Shown here: one piece after another, positions 9,107-18,120 of the stretch | Numbering within the stretch: the first letter of the stretch is position 1 | Layout of the letters: every line of letters starts with the position of its first letter | NCBI GenBank assembly: GCA_024691085.1 | Contig: JAILNX010000018.1 | Span: 92,591-156,590 of the forward strand | Reading direction: 5' to 3' | Origin: Clostridiales bacterium | GTDB lineage: Bacteria > Bacillota > Clostridia > Christensenellales > CAG-138 | DNA length: 64,000 bases | Made by a program: the position numbers and the translations under genes | The notes under the pieces: generated by a model | Seen by the model: only the letters and a program-made list of their open reading frames with translations | Databases searched by the model: none | What the model was told of the DNA's origin: nothing

Positions 9107-10147
9107 ATGAATATGTACGCTTTTGACGAGAATTACTGCGTCGACGTTTTCAAAAGACTGCTTGAGGTCGACAGCACCACCGGCCAGTATGAGGAGATCG
9201 AGGAGCTTGCCGCGAAGATCACGGGCGAGCTTGGCTTCCCCGTCGTCCGCACCCACAAGGGCGGCCTGATCGCCGATCTCGGCGGAGAGGGCAATCCCAT
9301 CGTCGTGACCGCGCACCTTGACGACATAGGGCTCATGGTGCGGCACATAAACGCCGACGGCACGCTGAACGTCTGTCCGGTCGGAGGGCTCTACCCCTTT
9401 TACTGCGTGACGGAAAACGTGCGCGTGCATACGGCGGACGGCAGGATCTATACGGGTTCCGTATGCCGTATCCCCAATTCGATCCACGTGACCGAGGAGG
9501 AGCTTCGCCTTGCCGCGCCTGATTTCAGAAAAAACGTATGCGTGATACTCGATAACGACGTGAAGAACGCCGCAGACGTGCGCGCGCTCGGCATCGAAAC
9601 GGGCGACTATATCGCGCTTTATCCCCGCTTTGAGATGGCGAACGGGTACTTAAAGTCCCGCTTCGTCGACGACAAGGCCTGCGCGGCGGTGCTCTTCGCC
9701 GCGATGAAGTACATCAAGGACAACGGGATCAGACTGAACCGCAAGGTCTACGCCTACTTCGCGGCCTACGAGGAGATCGGCCACGGCACCTCGTACCTGC
9801 CGGAGGGCGTCAAGGACGTGCTCGCAATCGACATAGCTCCCCTCGGTCCCGACCAGAACTCGGACGAGAAGAAGGTATCTATATTCGCGAAGGACTCCCG
9901 CTACCCCTATCACCGCGGGCTTCTTTCCGAGCTGCGCGCCGCCGCGAAAGAGGCGGGCGTCGACTACGTCGTCGACGTGTTCACCCCGCATTACGGTTCG
10001 GACGGCGACACGAGCATCGCGGCGGGGCATGACGTGCGGCACGGCGCGATCGGTCCGGGGACGCTCAACAGCCACGGCTACGAGCGCACGCATATCGCGG
10101 GACTTGAGAACACTTATGAGCTTCTCATCGCATACCTTCTGAAATAA
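9107..10147 (+). CDS. M42 family metallo-aminopeptidase
   Basis: A 346-residue cytosolic aminopeptidase of the M42 (FrvX/YsdC/glutamyl aminopeptidase) family, usually forming dodecameric dinuclear-metal particles that trim peptides. Metal ligands and catalytic residues can be read off: His70 and Asp72 in TAHLDDIG, Asp188-189 in SRFVDDK, Glu222-223 in YEEIGHG, Asp242 in AIDIAP, and a C-terminal His in NSHGYERTH. An AAAGGAA site precedes the ATG; a second ATG two codons later could also be used. It lies 27 bp after the RCK_C gene in the same direction. Confidence 0.94.
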   Translation: MNMYAFDENYCVDVFKRLLEVDSTTGQYEEIEELAAKITGELGFPVVRTHKGGLIADLGGEGNPIVVTAHLDDIGLMVRHINADGTLNVCPVGGLYPFYCVTENVRVHTADGRIYTGSVCRIPNSIHVTEEELRLAAPDFRKNVCVILDNDVKNAADVRALGIETGDYIALYPRFEMANGYLKSRFVDDKACAAVLFAAMKYIKDNGIRLNRKVYAYFAAYEEIGHGTSYLPEGVKDVLAIDIAPLGPDQNSDEKKVSIFAKDSRYPYHRGLLSELRAAAKEAGVDYVVDVFTPHYGSDGDTSIAAGHDVRHGAIGPGTLNSHGYERTHIAGLENTYELLIAYLLK

Positions 10148-10178
10148 CGGATATACCGTAAAAATCGCCCTGCGGGAA

Positions 10179-10207
10179 TTGACAATAACGCCGCGGGGCT
10201 TTATAAT
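10179..10207 (+). promoter_or_regulatory. sigma-A promoter of purC-purA-purB
   Basis: Exact consensus TTGACA (10179-10184), 17-bp spacer, TATAAT (10202-10207), about 45 nt before the purC ATG. The short leader has no room for a purine riboswitch. Confidence 0.9.
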
Positions 10208-10251
10208 TATAAAGTTGTATTACCAATTCATTTCAACGGAGGACGACACAA

Positions 10252-10965
10252 ATGGAAAGACTCGAACAGCTCTACGAGGGCAAGGCAAAAAAGGTTTATA
10301 AGACGAGCGATCCCGAAAAGCTCATCGTTTCCTACAAGGACGACGCGACCGCGTTCAACGGCCTCAAGAAGGGCACCATCGCGGGCAAGGGCGTCATCAA
10401 CAACAAGATGAGCAATCTCCTTATGCAGATGCTTGAAAAAGCGGGCGTCCCCACGCATTTCGTCGAGGAGCTGAACGACCGCGAGACCGTCGTGAAACGC
10501 GTCAGCATCGTTCCCCTTGAGGTCATAATCAGAAACATCTCCGCCGGCTCCTTCGCCAAAAGGTTCGGCGTGAACGAGGGCATCGTCTTCGACCGTCCCA
10601 CCATCGAGTTCTCCTACAAGAACGACGAGCTCGGCGATCCCCTTATGAACTCCTACCACGCGCTCGCGTTGAAGCTCGCGACCGATGAGGAGATCGAGAC
10701 CATCAAGCGCTACGCCTTCAAGGTAAACGAGGAGCTCAAGAAGTTCTGGCTCGCCTGCGGCGTCACGCTCGTCGATTTCAAGCTCGAGTTCGGTCGTCTT
10801 TCCGACGGCACCATCGTGCTCGCGGACGAGATCAGCCCCGACACCTGCAGGCTTTGGGACGTCAAGACCGGCGAGAAGCTCGACAAGGACAGGTTCCGCA
10901 GGGATCTTGGCGGCGTCGAGGACGCTTATAAAGAGGTCATGAACCGTTTGATGAACAACATCTGA
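10252..10965 (+). CDS. purC: phosphoribosylaminoimidazole-succinocarboxamide synthase (SAICAR synthetase)
   Basis: Joins CAIR and aspartate with ATP to give SAICAR in de novo purine synthesis. It has 237 residues, the standard length of the stand-alone enzyme. Conserved segments: LYEGKAKKVYKT at the N-terminus, VVPLEVIIRNISAGS-like PLEVIIRNISAGSFAKR, and TLVDFKLEFGR followed by LADEISPDTCRLWD. A GGAGG ribosome binding site is present. It is the first of three co-directional purine genes, 7 bp before purA. Confidence 0.98.
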   Translation: MERLEQLYEGKAKKVYKTSDPEKLIVSYKDDATAFNGLKKGTIAGKGVINNKMSNLLMQMLEKAGVPTHFVEELNDRETVVKRVSIVPLEVIIRNISAGSFAKRFGVNEGIVFDRPTIEFSYKNDELGDPLMNSYHALALKLATDEEIETIKRYAFKVNEELKKFWLACGVTLVDFKLEFGRLSDGTIVLADEISPDTCRLWDVKTGEKLDKDRFRRDLGGVEDAYKEVMNRLMNNI

Positions 10966-10972
10966 GGCAAAT

Positions 10973-12250
10973 ATGTCCAACTGTGCGATAGTAGGCGTCA
11001 ACTGGGGAGACGAAGGCAAGGGCCGTATGGTCGACCTTCTGACCGAGGATTTTGACGTGGTCGTCCGCTATCAGGGCGGCGGCAACGCGGGGCATACTGT
11101 GATCAACGAAAAGGGTAAATTCGCCCTGCATCTTCTGCCCTCCGGGATATTCCGCGATGGCGTGGTGAACGTACTCGGTAACGGCGTCGCGCTCGATCCG
11201 GAAAACCTCTGGAACGAGATCGAGGAGACGCGTTCGAAGGGCGTTTCGATCACCCCCGACAATTTGAAGTTAAGTTCGCGCGCGTCGCTTCTGATGCCCT
11301 GGCACAGGCTGCTCGACGAGCTTGAGGAGTCGCGCCTCAAGGACAAGAAGTTCGGCTCCACGAAGCAGGGCATCGCCCCCTTCTACTCTGACAAGTATCA
11401 GAAGAAGACCGTCCTCGCGGGCGAGCTTATGTATCCCGAAAGGCTCAAAGCGCACATAAGGGATCTTGCCGAGTGGAAGAACCTCACGATCACCTCCGTC
11501 TACGGCGCGCCGGCCGTGACCGACGAGGCGATCGACGCGTGGCTTTCAGATTACTGCGAGAAGATCAAGCCCTTCATCTGCGATACGGGCGAATACCTCG
11601 CCGAGGCTTCGGCGAACGGCAAGCGCATACTCTTCGAGGCACAGCTCGGATCGCTCCGCGATATCGACTTCGGCATCCATCCCTTCACCACCTCGTCGAA
11701 CACCCTCGCCGCCTACGCGCCCATCGGCTCCGGCTGTCCCTCTCTGAAGGTCGGCTCGGTCATAGGCGTGGTCAAGGCGTACTCCACCTGTGTCGGCGAA
11801 GGCCCGTTCGTATGCGAGATGTTCGGCGAAGAGGCCGAAAGGCTCCGCAAAGAGGGCTTCGAGTACGGCGCGAAGACCGGCCGTCCGAGGAGGGTCGGGC
11901 CGATCGACCTCGTCGCGACGAGATACGGCGCGTTTTTACAGGGCGCGAGCGAGATCGCGCTGACGAAGCTCGACGTATTGAGCTATATGGACAGGATCCC
12001 CGTCTGCGCTCATTACGAGGTGGAGGGCGAGATCACCGATTCGTTCCCCTTCCCCGCCGCGCTTGACCGCGCGAAGCCCGTCATCGAATACCTCGACGGC
12101 TGGGGTTCGGACATTTCGAAGGCGCGCACCTTCGACGACCTGCCCGACGCCGCAAAGGAATACGTTCTGTACGTGCAGAGGGCGATCGGCGTACCCGTCA
12201 CCTACGTTTCCGTCGGTCCCGAACGCGAAAGCATTATCATCAGGAAGTAA
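10973..12250 (+). CDS. purA: adenylosuccinate synthetase
   Basis: GTP-dependent condensation of IMP and aspartate to adenylosuccinate, the first committed step to AMP. It has 425 residues. The N-terminal GTP-binding loop GVNWGDEGKGRMVD (Asp and Lys of GDEGKG are catalytic), GGGNAGHTV, and the C-terminal base-recognition region TKLDVLSYMD are all present. It lies between purC (7-bp gap) and purB (5-bp gap) in one operon, so IMP-to-AMP conversion is encoded in two consecutive genes. Confidence 0.98.
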   Translation: MSNCAIVGVNWGDEGKGRMVDLLTEDFDVVVRYQGGGNAGHTVINEKGKFALHLLPSGIFRDGVVNVLGNGVALDPENLWNEIEETRSKGVSITPDNLKLSSRASLLMPWHRLLDELEESRLKDKKFGSTKQGIAPFYSDKYQKKTVLAGELMYPERLKAHIRDLAEWKNLTITSVYGAPAVTDEAIDAWLSDYCEKIKPFICDTGEYLAEASANGKRILFEAQLGSLRDIDFGIHPFTTSSNTLAAYAPIGSGCPSLKVGSVIGVVKAYSTCVGEGPFVCEMFGEEAERLRKEGFEYGAKTGRPRRVGPIDLVATRYGAFLQGASEIALTKLDVLSYMDRIPVCAHYEVEGEITDSFPFPAALDRAKPVIEYLDGWGSDISKARTFDDLPDAAKEYVLYVQRAIGVPVTYVSVGPERESIIIRK

Positions 12251-12255
12251 AGGAT

Positions 12256-13677
12256 ATGAACAATACAGAGATCTACAACTCCCCCCTCGCATCCCGCTAC
12301 GCATCGGACTATATGCTGAGGCTCTTTTCCCAGGACACCCGCATCAGGACCTGGCGCAGGCTCTGGGTATCCCTCGCGAAGGCCGAGATGAAGCTGGGGC
12401 TCCCCATCACCGAGGAGCAGGTGAACGACCTTTCGGCGCATATTGACGACATCGATTACGAAACCGCCGCCGCGCGCGAAAAGGAAGTCCGTCACGACGT
12501 CATGGCGCACGTCTACACCTACGGGCTTGCGGCGCCCTCCGCGGCGGGCATCATCCACCTCGGCGCGACGAGCTGCTACGTTACCGACAACGCGGATCTC
12601 GTCATTTACCGCGACGGGCTCAACTATCTTAAAGGCGAGCTCAAGAGCGTCATAAGGAACCTCTGCTCCTTCGCCGATAAGTACAAGGCGCTTCCGACGC
12701 TCGGCTACACGCATTATCAGCCGGCGCAGCTCGTGACCGTGGGCAAGCGTGCCTCGCTCTGGATACAGGATCTCGTTTCCGATCTTGACGAACTCGATTT
12801 CGCCATAAGGAACATAAAGTTCTTGGGCTGCCGCGGCACCACCGGCACCGAGGCGAGCTTTATGGAGCTCTTCGAGGGCGACGCCGGAAAGATCGACGAA
12901 ATGAACCGCATGATAGCCTCCGATTTCGGCTTCGACACCGTATTCGGCGTAGCGGGACAGACCTATCCGAGGAAGGTCGACAGCCGTATCCTCAACGCGC
13001 TCTCGTCGATCGCGCAGAGCCTTTACCGCATGGCGAACGACATCCGCCTTCTCCAGCACGACCGCCAGATCGAGGAGCCGTTCGAGAAGAACCAGATCGG
13101 CTCGAGCGCGATGGCGTACAAAAGGAATCCCATGCGCTGCGAGCGGATCTGCTCCCTCGCCCGCTACCTCATCGTCGACGCGATGAACGCGCCGATGACG
13201 GCGTCCGTGCAGTGGCTCGAGCGCACTCTCGACGATTCAGCTAACCGCCGCATCTCCCTTCCAGAGGGCTTCCTCGCAGCCGACGCGATCCTACGCTTAG
13301 CTAAGAACGTCACCGACGGACTTCACGTGAACGAGAAGATCGTCGAGCGCACGGTCATGGAATACCTCCCCTTTATAGCGACCGAGAACCTTATGATGGA
13401 GGGCGTGAAGAGGGGCGGCGACCGTCAGAAGCTGCACGAGATAATAAGGACCTGCTCCATGGAGGCGACAAAGCGCATGAAGGAGGGTCTCGACTGCGAT
13501 CTCCTCGACCGAATCAAGAACGAGTCGGAGTTCGGTCTTTCCGGCGACGAGTTCGACGAGCTTCTAAAGCCCGAAAAATACATCGGCAGATGTCCTGAGC
13601 AGGTGGCCGGATACTTAAAGACCGTGCTCCCGCTCCTCGAGGGCGCGGACTACACGAAGGCCGAGATTAATCTGTAA
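12256..13677 (+). CDS. purB: adenylosuccinate lyase
   Basis: Fumarase/aspartase superfamily lyase that removes fumarate from both SAICAR (product of purC) and adenylosuccinate (product of purA), so all three operon genes act in sequence. It has 473 residues. The superfamily signature is IGSSAMAYKRNPMRCE, containing the catalytic serine loop; HLGATSCYVTDNAD and LGYTHYQPAQLVTVGKR are the other two conserved regions. It is followed by a strong terminator. Confidence 0.98.
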   Translation: MNNTEIYNSPLASRYASDYMLRLFSQDTRIRTWRRLWVSLAKAEMKLGLPITEEQVNDLSAHIDDIDYETAAAREKEVRHDVMAHVYTYGLAAPSAAGIIHLGATSCYVTDNADLVIYRDGLNYLKGELKSVIRNLCSFADKYKALPTLGYTHYQPAQLVTVGKRASLWIQDLVSDLDELDFAIRNIKFLGCRGTTGTEASFMELFEGDAGKIDEMNRMIASDFGFDTVFGVAGQTYPRKVDSRILNALSSIAQSLYRMANDIRLLQHDRQIEEPFEKNQIGSSAMAYKRNPMRCERICSLARYLIVDAMNAPMTASVQWLERTLDDSANRRISLPEGFLAADAILRLAKNVTDGLHVNEKIVERTVMEYLPFIATENLMMEGVKRGGDRQKLHEIIRTCSMEATKRMKEGLDCDLLDRIKNESEFGLSGDEFDELLKPEKYIGRCPEQVAGYLKTVLPLLEGADYTKAEINL

Positions 13678-13689
13678 ATATTTCCTAAT

Positions 13690-13724
13690 AATGATCCCCC
13701 GGCATAGCCGGGGGATCATTATTT
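13690..13724. terminator. strong terminator between purB and MBOAT gene
   Basis: Perfect 14-bp inverted repeat AATGATCCCCCGGC / GCCGGGGGATCATT (13690-13703 with 13707-13720) with a 3-nt loop, followed by ATTTCTTT. It serves convergent purB and the minus-strand MBOAT gene. Confidence 0.9.
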
Positions 13725-13730
13725 CTTTGA

Positions 13731-15200
13731 TCAGAATCTGAAATAGATAAAGGGGTTATATCCGCTTGCGACGAGGGACGCGATGCACATGGCGAGGGCG
13801 ACGAGTATGAGCCCGATATCAGCGTATTCCGCCCAGGCCTTGCCGTCGAGCTTATGCCTTAAGGTCGCAAACAGCGGCGTCGAGGCGACTATCGCGGCGA
13901 TGAGGAGCGGGAGATACGAGAGTATCATCGCGAGCGAATCGTGTGAAACGAGCCCCGCGGAGAAGTTTACAAGCGAGCCTAAGTACGGGAACAGCTTTGA
14001 TAGATCCGTGAAGTCGAATATCGCCCAGCCGAGCATAAAGATCAGTATCGCGTAGATATGCCTGAACGCGCGCGGCCATTTCTTGAGCCATTTGCCGAGG
14101 AAGAGCTTTTCGAGCACCACGAACATGCCGTGCCAGAGTCCCCACAGGACGAAGTTCCAGCTTGCGCCGTGCCAGAGTCCGGTCAGCGCCCACACGACGG
14201 CGAGGTTGAATATCTGCCTGCCCTTGCCCTTGCGGTTGCCGCCAAGCGGGATATAGACGTACTCGCGGAACCAGGTGCCGAGGGAGATATGCCATCTGCG
14301 CCAGAACTCGGTCATGGACTGGGAAATATAGGGATAATCGAAGTTTTTAAGGAACTCGAAGCCGAACATCCGCCCGAGACCTATCGCCATGTCGGAATAG
14401 CCGCCGAAGTCGAAGTAGATCTGCAGGGTGTACGCCATAATGCCCACCCACGAGCCGATGACGCCGTTCGTCGCGGAGGAACCGCGGAGGTTCTCCCACA
14501 AAACCGCCATCTGGTTGGCGATGAGGATCTTCTTCGCGAGGCCGATGGTGAAGAGCTTAATGCCCGACGAGATCTGCGAAACGGACTCGTGCCTGCCTAA
14601 AAGCTGATCCTCGATGTCCTTGTACCTTACGATCGGGCCGGCGATCAGCTGGGGGAAGAGCGCGACGTATGTGCCGAAGAGCATGGGGTTCTTCTGCACG
14701 CCCGTATCGCCGCGGTAGACGTCGATGACGTAGCTCATCGCCTGGAAGGTGTAGAACGATATGCCTATCGGCAGCATGCCCTCGGCGGTGATCTTTACGC
14801 TCTTGAGCTGGGGAATTATCCCGGAGAGCGCCTTATATAACTCCTGCTTCGCGATGGGCGTCGCCATGCCCCTCATCGAGGGAATGACGCTCTTTAACGT
14901 GTCGAACACGAGCGGCGTATACTTGAACACGCCGAGCATGAGGAGATTGAGGACGATCGAAACGACGAGCGCCGCCTTTCTCCCCGCGCCCTTCGTTTTG
15001 CCCATAATGATGCCCGCCGCGTAGTTCATGAGTATAGAGAACACCATGAGAATGACGCAGACAGGCTCGCCCCAGGCGTAGAAGAACAGGCTTGAGACGC
15101 AAAGAACGATGTTGCGGTAGGTTCGGTTCGGTATCAGATAATACAGAACGAGCACCGCAACAAGGAATATGGACAAAAACAGCAGGCTTGAAAAGATCAT
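13731..15200 (-). CDS. MBOAT family O-acyltransferase (AlgI/DltB-like)
   Basis: A 489-residue polytopic membrane protein of the membrane-bound O-acyltransferase family, which moves acyl groups (usually acetyl) across the membrane onto surface polymers. Roughly ten hydrophobic segments are seen. The family core is present: IAGPIVRYKD, FGGYSDMAIGLGRMFG, FWRRWHISLGTWFREYVYIPLGG, and GLWHGASWNFVLWGLWHG with the catalytic histidine. It is the last gene of a three-gene minus-strand set; its ATG overlaps the DUF4358 stop by one base, indicating translational coupling. The acceptor polymer is unknown. Confidence 0.93.
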   Translation of the reverse strand: MIFSSLLFLSIFLVAVLVLYYLIPNRTYRNIVLCVSSLFFYAWGEPVCVILMVFSILMNYAAGIIMGKTKGAGRKAALVVSIVLNLLMLGVFKYTPLVFDTLKSVIPSMRGMATPIAKQELYKALSGIIPQLKSVKITAEGMLPIGISFYTFQAMSYVIDVYRGDTGVQKNPMLFGTYVALFPQLIAGPIVRYKDIEDQLLGRHESVSQISSGIKLFTIGLAKKILIANQMAVLWENLRGSSATNGVIGSWVGIMAYTLQIYFDFGGYSDMAIGLGRMFGFEFLKNFDYPYISQSMTEFWRRWHISLGTWFREYVYIPLGGNRKGKGRQIFNLAVVWALTGLWHGASWNFVLWGLWHGMFVVLEKLFLGKWLKKWPRAFRHIYAILIFMLGWAIFDFTDLSKLFPYLGSLVNFSAGLVSHDSLAMILSYLPLLIAAIVASTPLFATLRHKLDGKAWAEYADIGLILVALAMCIASLVASGYNPFIYFRF

Positions 15201-15685
15201 TACTTATTGGCCGTCCTTATGACGTTCATCATGGCTTCGGCATTGTCGCCGACGCAGTAATAAACGAAGCTGCCCTCGGTCACGACCTCGGCGTTCTTGA
15301 GCTTCGTCGCCTCCTCGGGGCTGTAGGACTCGGCTACGGAGAGCTGACGGGCGATCCTGCCCTTGAGTATCTCCGCGAGAGTCCCGGCGTAGGCGGTATC
15401 AGAGAGCTTGAAGATCGCGCACTCGTCGGCGTTAAGCGAGGGGTTCTCGGACATATACCATACGGACTCGGCGAGCTTCGTGCTGTCGATGCCGTAGACC
15501 TCCATATAGTCGCGCTCGGGAACGGCGGTCATCTCGGAGAAGCCGGAGACGGCCTTTACGCTCTCCCAAAGCTGGGCCACGGTGACGGGGTCGCCCGCGG
15601 GCTTGGGATCCTTATTGCAGGCAAGGAAGGAGCTTAAGGAAAGTACGAGAACGAAAACCAAAGCGAGAGATAAAAACTTTTTCAT
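15200..15685 (-). CDS. DUF4358 lipoprotein
   Basis: A 161-residue predicted lipoprotein: MKKFLSLALVFVLVLSLSSFLAC gives a signal peptide and lipobox with the lipid-bearing cysteine. The body matches the DUF4358 pattern (LAESVWYMSENPSLNADECAIFKL, repeated small alpha/beta region ending near FVYYCVGDNAEAM). I start at 15685 because AAAGGAAA precedes this ATG; TTG 15703 and ATG 15700 overlap the upstream gene. DUF4358 proteins often sit beside MBOAT acyltransferases in Clostridia, as here; their role in acyl transfer is not established. Confidence 0.85.
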   Translation of the reverse strand: MKKFLSLALVFVLVLSLSSFLACNKDPKPAGDPVTVAQLWESVKAVSGFSEMTAVPERDYMEVYGIDSTKLAESVWYMSENPSLNADECAIFKLSDTAYAGTLAEILKGRIARQLSVAESYSPEEATKLKNAEVVTEGSFVYYCVGDNAEAMMNVIRTANK

Positions 15686-15699
15686 GATTTTTCCTTTCA

Positions 15700-16623
15700 T
15701 CAATAACCGTAATAGATATCATGCGCGGCGAGGCTCCTTAGAATCTTCGCCCAGATATCGTAAGCCGCCTGCGTGTGATGGCAGGGAGCGTTGGAATCGG
15801 GATCGGAGCAGTATTCGCGCTTAAGATACCCGTCGGGGCCGACGAGGTGGCTCGCGATGTCGACGAACTTGTAGCCCTTTTCCTTGCAGAGCTTCCTTAA
15901 AAGCTCGTTCAGCGCGCGCAGGTTCTCGTTCGTGAGCTTCTTCTGATGCGAATCGTCCATGAGGTACATGGAGCTTAAAAGGTAGATCTTGACGCCGGGG
16001 TTGACCTCCTCGATCTTTTCGCAGAGCGTTCTGAAGTTATTGGCGGTGCCCTCTACGCCGTAGATAGCGACGTCGTTAAGGCCGAAGCAGATAAAGACCT
16101 TCTTCGCGCCCATCAGCTTGATGGAATCCCACAGGAGGCGCTTCTCGCCCTGGTACATGGGATGCAGGCTGCTGTCAGAAAGGGGCTCGAGCGCGTGTCC
16201 CGCGCCGTAGCTGCCCTCGCAGAGGAAGTGCGTCGGGCCGAAGAACAATGCGTCGGTCTCAAGATGCTTGTTGTTGTAGTTCTTCCAGCCGAGCATTATG
16301 GAGTCGCCGATGAACACGGCGTCCTTGAACCAGTCCTCGGCGTCCGCCATGGACACGCCGCACATATCGAGCGGCATGGTGTTGAGCCAGAGCACCTGTC
16401 CCGCAGGAAGCTGGGAGGGAGTCTCGGTGGGTTCGGGAGTAAGGCGCGGATCGGCGGTCGGCGCTTCCGTTATGACGGGAGTCGCGTCAGGATCATTAGA
16501 AACGGTCGGCGCCTTGGTGCTGTCTCCGATATCGATAATGATCGTAGGATCTTCGTGTCGTTTGCAGGCTGCCGCGGAGAATACGAGCAGCACGGTGAGA
16601 GCCAGAAGACAAACTCTTTTCAT
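15700..16623 (-). CDS. SGNH/GDSL hydrolase-like lipoprotein
   Basis: A 307-residue exported esterase/acyltransferase-like protein. Signal peptide with lipobox SAAAC, a Thr/Pro-rich linker (about residues 40-75), then an SGNH domain: catalytic Ser in FIGDSIMLGWK, Gly block in GSYGAGHAL, Asn in FGLNDVAIYG, and the C-terminal His in CHHTQAAYD. It stands first in a coupled set with the DUF4358 lipoprotein and MBOAT. The usual model (AlgI/AlgX, PatA/PatB) is that MBOAT exports acyl groups and the SGNH protein transfers them to a surface glycan; that is inference here. An AAGGAGAG site lies about 14 nt upstream. Confidence 0.9.
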   Translation of the reverse strand: MKRVCLLALTVLLVFSAAACKRHEDPTIIIDIGDSTKAPTVSNDPDATPVITEAPTADPRLTPEPTETPSQLPAGQVLWLNTMPLDMCGVSMADAEDWFKDAVFIGDSIMLGWKNYNNKHLETDALFFGPTHFLCEGSYGAGHALEPLSDSSLHPMYQGEKRLLWDSIKLMGAKKVFICFGLNDVAIYGVEGTANNFRTLCEKIEEVNPGVKIYLLSSMYLMDDSHQKKLTNENLRALNELLRKLCKEKGYKFVDIASHLVGPDGYLKREYCSDPDSNAPCHHTQAAYDIWAKILRSLAAHDIYYGY

Positions 16624-16678
16624 TCTTATGCTAAGTCTCTCCTTGATCTATTGGCGGACCATAATCCACCTGTTTACT

Positions 16679-16707
16679 ATATTACCATATCCGTGCCCGA
16701 AAGTCAA
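16679..16707 (-). promoter_or_regulatory. sigma-A promoter of SGNH-DUF4358-MBOAT operon
   Basis: Minus strand TTGACT (16702-16707), 17-bp spacer, TAATAT (16679-16684). Confidence 0.75.
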
Positions 16708-16748
16708 TTTCAACCAAAGCGTTTTGAGAATATAATGAGGTTTTATGT

Positions 16749-16777
16749 TTGAAGATTCGCATTTAATGTGTTATAAT
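16749..16777 (+). promoter_or_regulatory. sigma-A promoter of DUF512-der-topoisomerase operon
   Basis: TTGAAG (16749-16754), 17-bp spacer, TATAAT (16772-16777), 32 nt before the DUF512 gene. It is divergent from the SGNH promoter. Confidence 0.8.
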
Positions 16778-16809
16778 ATAATTGGAAATTTGTGTGTGAG
16801 GTCGTTTGA

Positions 16810-18120
16810 ATGAAGCACAGGATCGTTACCGTTGACGCGGGCTCGATCGCGGAGGAGCTCGGGATAAGACCAAACTGGAAGCTCGTTTCGATGAACGGCG
16901 AGACCGTCCGCGACGTCATCGACTACGAGCTGTTCTCGGGGGGCGAGCTTGTCACCGCGGTTTTCGAGGACGAAAACGGTGAGGAAAACGAGTTCGAGAT
17001 CGAAAAGGAGCCGTGGGAGACCCTCGGTCTCGGCTTCGAGACCGGGCTCATGAGCCCGGTAAGGCAGTGCTCGAACCACTGCGTTTTCTGCTTCATCGAC
17101 CAGATGCCCAAGGGCTACCGCGGCACGCTCTACTTCAAGGACGACGACTGGCGGCTCTCGCTGATAATGGGCAATTACGTCACGCTGACGAACGTATCGG
17201 ACGCGGAGTTTTCCCGCATTATCGAAAGGCGCGTGTCGCCGCTTTACATATCGGTGCACGCGACCGACGGCGAAGTCCGCAGGAACATAATGCGCTCGAA
17301 AAACGCCGACAGGATAATGGAAAGGCTGACCGCGCTCAACGAAAACGGGCTCCGCTTCCACGCGCAGGTCGTGCTTTGCCCGGGGCTTAATGACGGAAAG
17401 ATACTCGATAAAACGCTTTCCGATCTCGCCTCGCTCCGTCCGGGGGCTGCTTCCGTCGCGGTGGTGCCGCTCGGACTTACGAGGCACCGCGAGGGGCTTT
17501 ACCCCCTTTCGCCCATGACGCGCGATGACGCCAAAAGGGCTGTAAAGACGGTCGAAGCGTTCAACGAAAAGGCGGGCGGCGGCTTCTGTTTCTGCTCGGA
17601 CGAGATGTATCTCCGCGCGGGGCTTCCCCTTCCCCCCTATGAGTATTACGGGGATTTCGACCAGATAGAGAACGGAGTCGGGCTCTACCGTCTGCTTGAG
17701 GACGGGTTCGTGTATGCGCTTTCCGAGATGGCTCCCCTTCCCCGTCCCGTCGCGATACCGTCGTTCTGCGGAACGGCGATCGCGGGATACATGCAGGAGC
17801 TTTTCGACCGGCTTATCCCCTATAACATCCGCGTCACCGTTCATCCCGTCAGGAACGATTTCTTCGGCGAGAGCGTGACCGTATCGGGGCTCGTCACCGC
17901 GGGCGACATAATAAAGCAGTACGCGGGAAAGGTCGCGGGCGCCGCCGCGATCATACCCTCGACGATGCTGCGCGAGCGGGACGACGTGTTCCTCGACGGC
18001 ACGAGGCTTAAAGGACTTTCGGACGCGCTAGGCATGGAAGTCGTTCCCGTTACCGCGGACGACGGCGAGGCGCTCGTCCGCGAAATATTCGAATTATCTA
18101 AAAGGATCATAGAAAAATGA
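16810..18120 (+). CDS. DUF512 radical SAM protein with N-terminal PDZ-like domain
   Basis: A 436-residue protein: N-terminal PDZ-like segment (about 1-70, VDAGSIAEELGIRPNWKLVSMNGE), a radical SAM core with Cys87-x3-Cys91-x2-Cys94 (RQCSNHCVFCFID), and the C-terminal DUF512 domain with FCFCSDEMYLRAG and PSFCGTAIAGYM. A 4Fe-4S cluster and S-adenosylmethionine are expected; the reaction is unknown. It overlaps der by 4 bp (ATGA), a linkage I recall as widespread in Clostridia, suggesting a ribosome- or tRNA-related role, but that is inference. A GAGGT site precedes the ATG. Confidence 0.92.
   Translation: MKHRIVTVDAGSIAEELGIRPNWKLVSMNGETVRDVIDYELFSGGELVTAVFEDENGEENEFEIEKEPWETLGLGFETGLMSPVRQCSNHCVFCFIDQMPKGYRGTLYFKDDDWRLSLIMGNYVTLTNVSDAEFSRIIERRVSPLYISVHATDGEVRRNIMRSKNADRIMERLTALNENGLRFHAQVVLCPGLNDGKILDKTLSDLASLRPGAASVAVVPLGLTRHREGLYPLSPMTRDDAKRAVKTVEAFNEKAGGGFCFCSDEMYLRAGLPLPPYEYYGDFDQIENGVGLYRLLEDGFVYALSEMAPLPRPVAIPSFCGTAIAGYMQELFDRLIPYNIRVTVHPVRNDFFGESVTVSGLVTAGDIIKQYAGKVAGAAAIIPSTMLRERDDVFLDGTRLKGLSDALGMEVVPVTADDGEALVREIFELSKRIIEK

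Noticed and set aside
8318..9487. Minus-strand open frame of 389 codons opposite the RCK_C and M42 genes
   Set aside because: Same composition artefact; both plus-strand genes have clear family motifs.
10208..10251. Purine riboswitch before purC
   Set aside because: The leader is only about 40 nt and lacks the conserved three-way junction.
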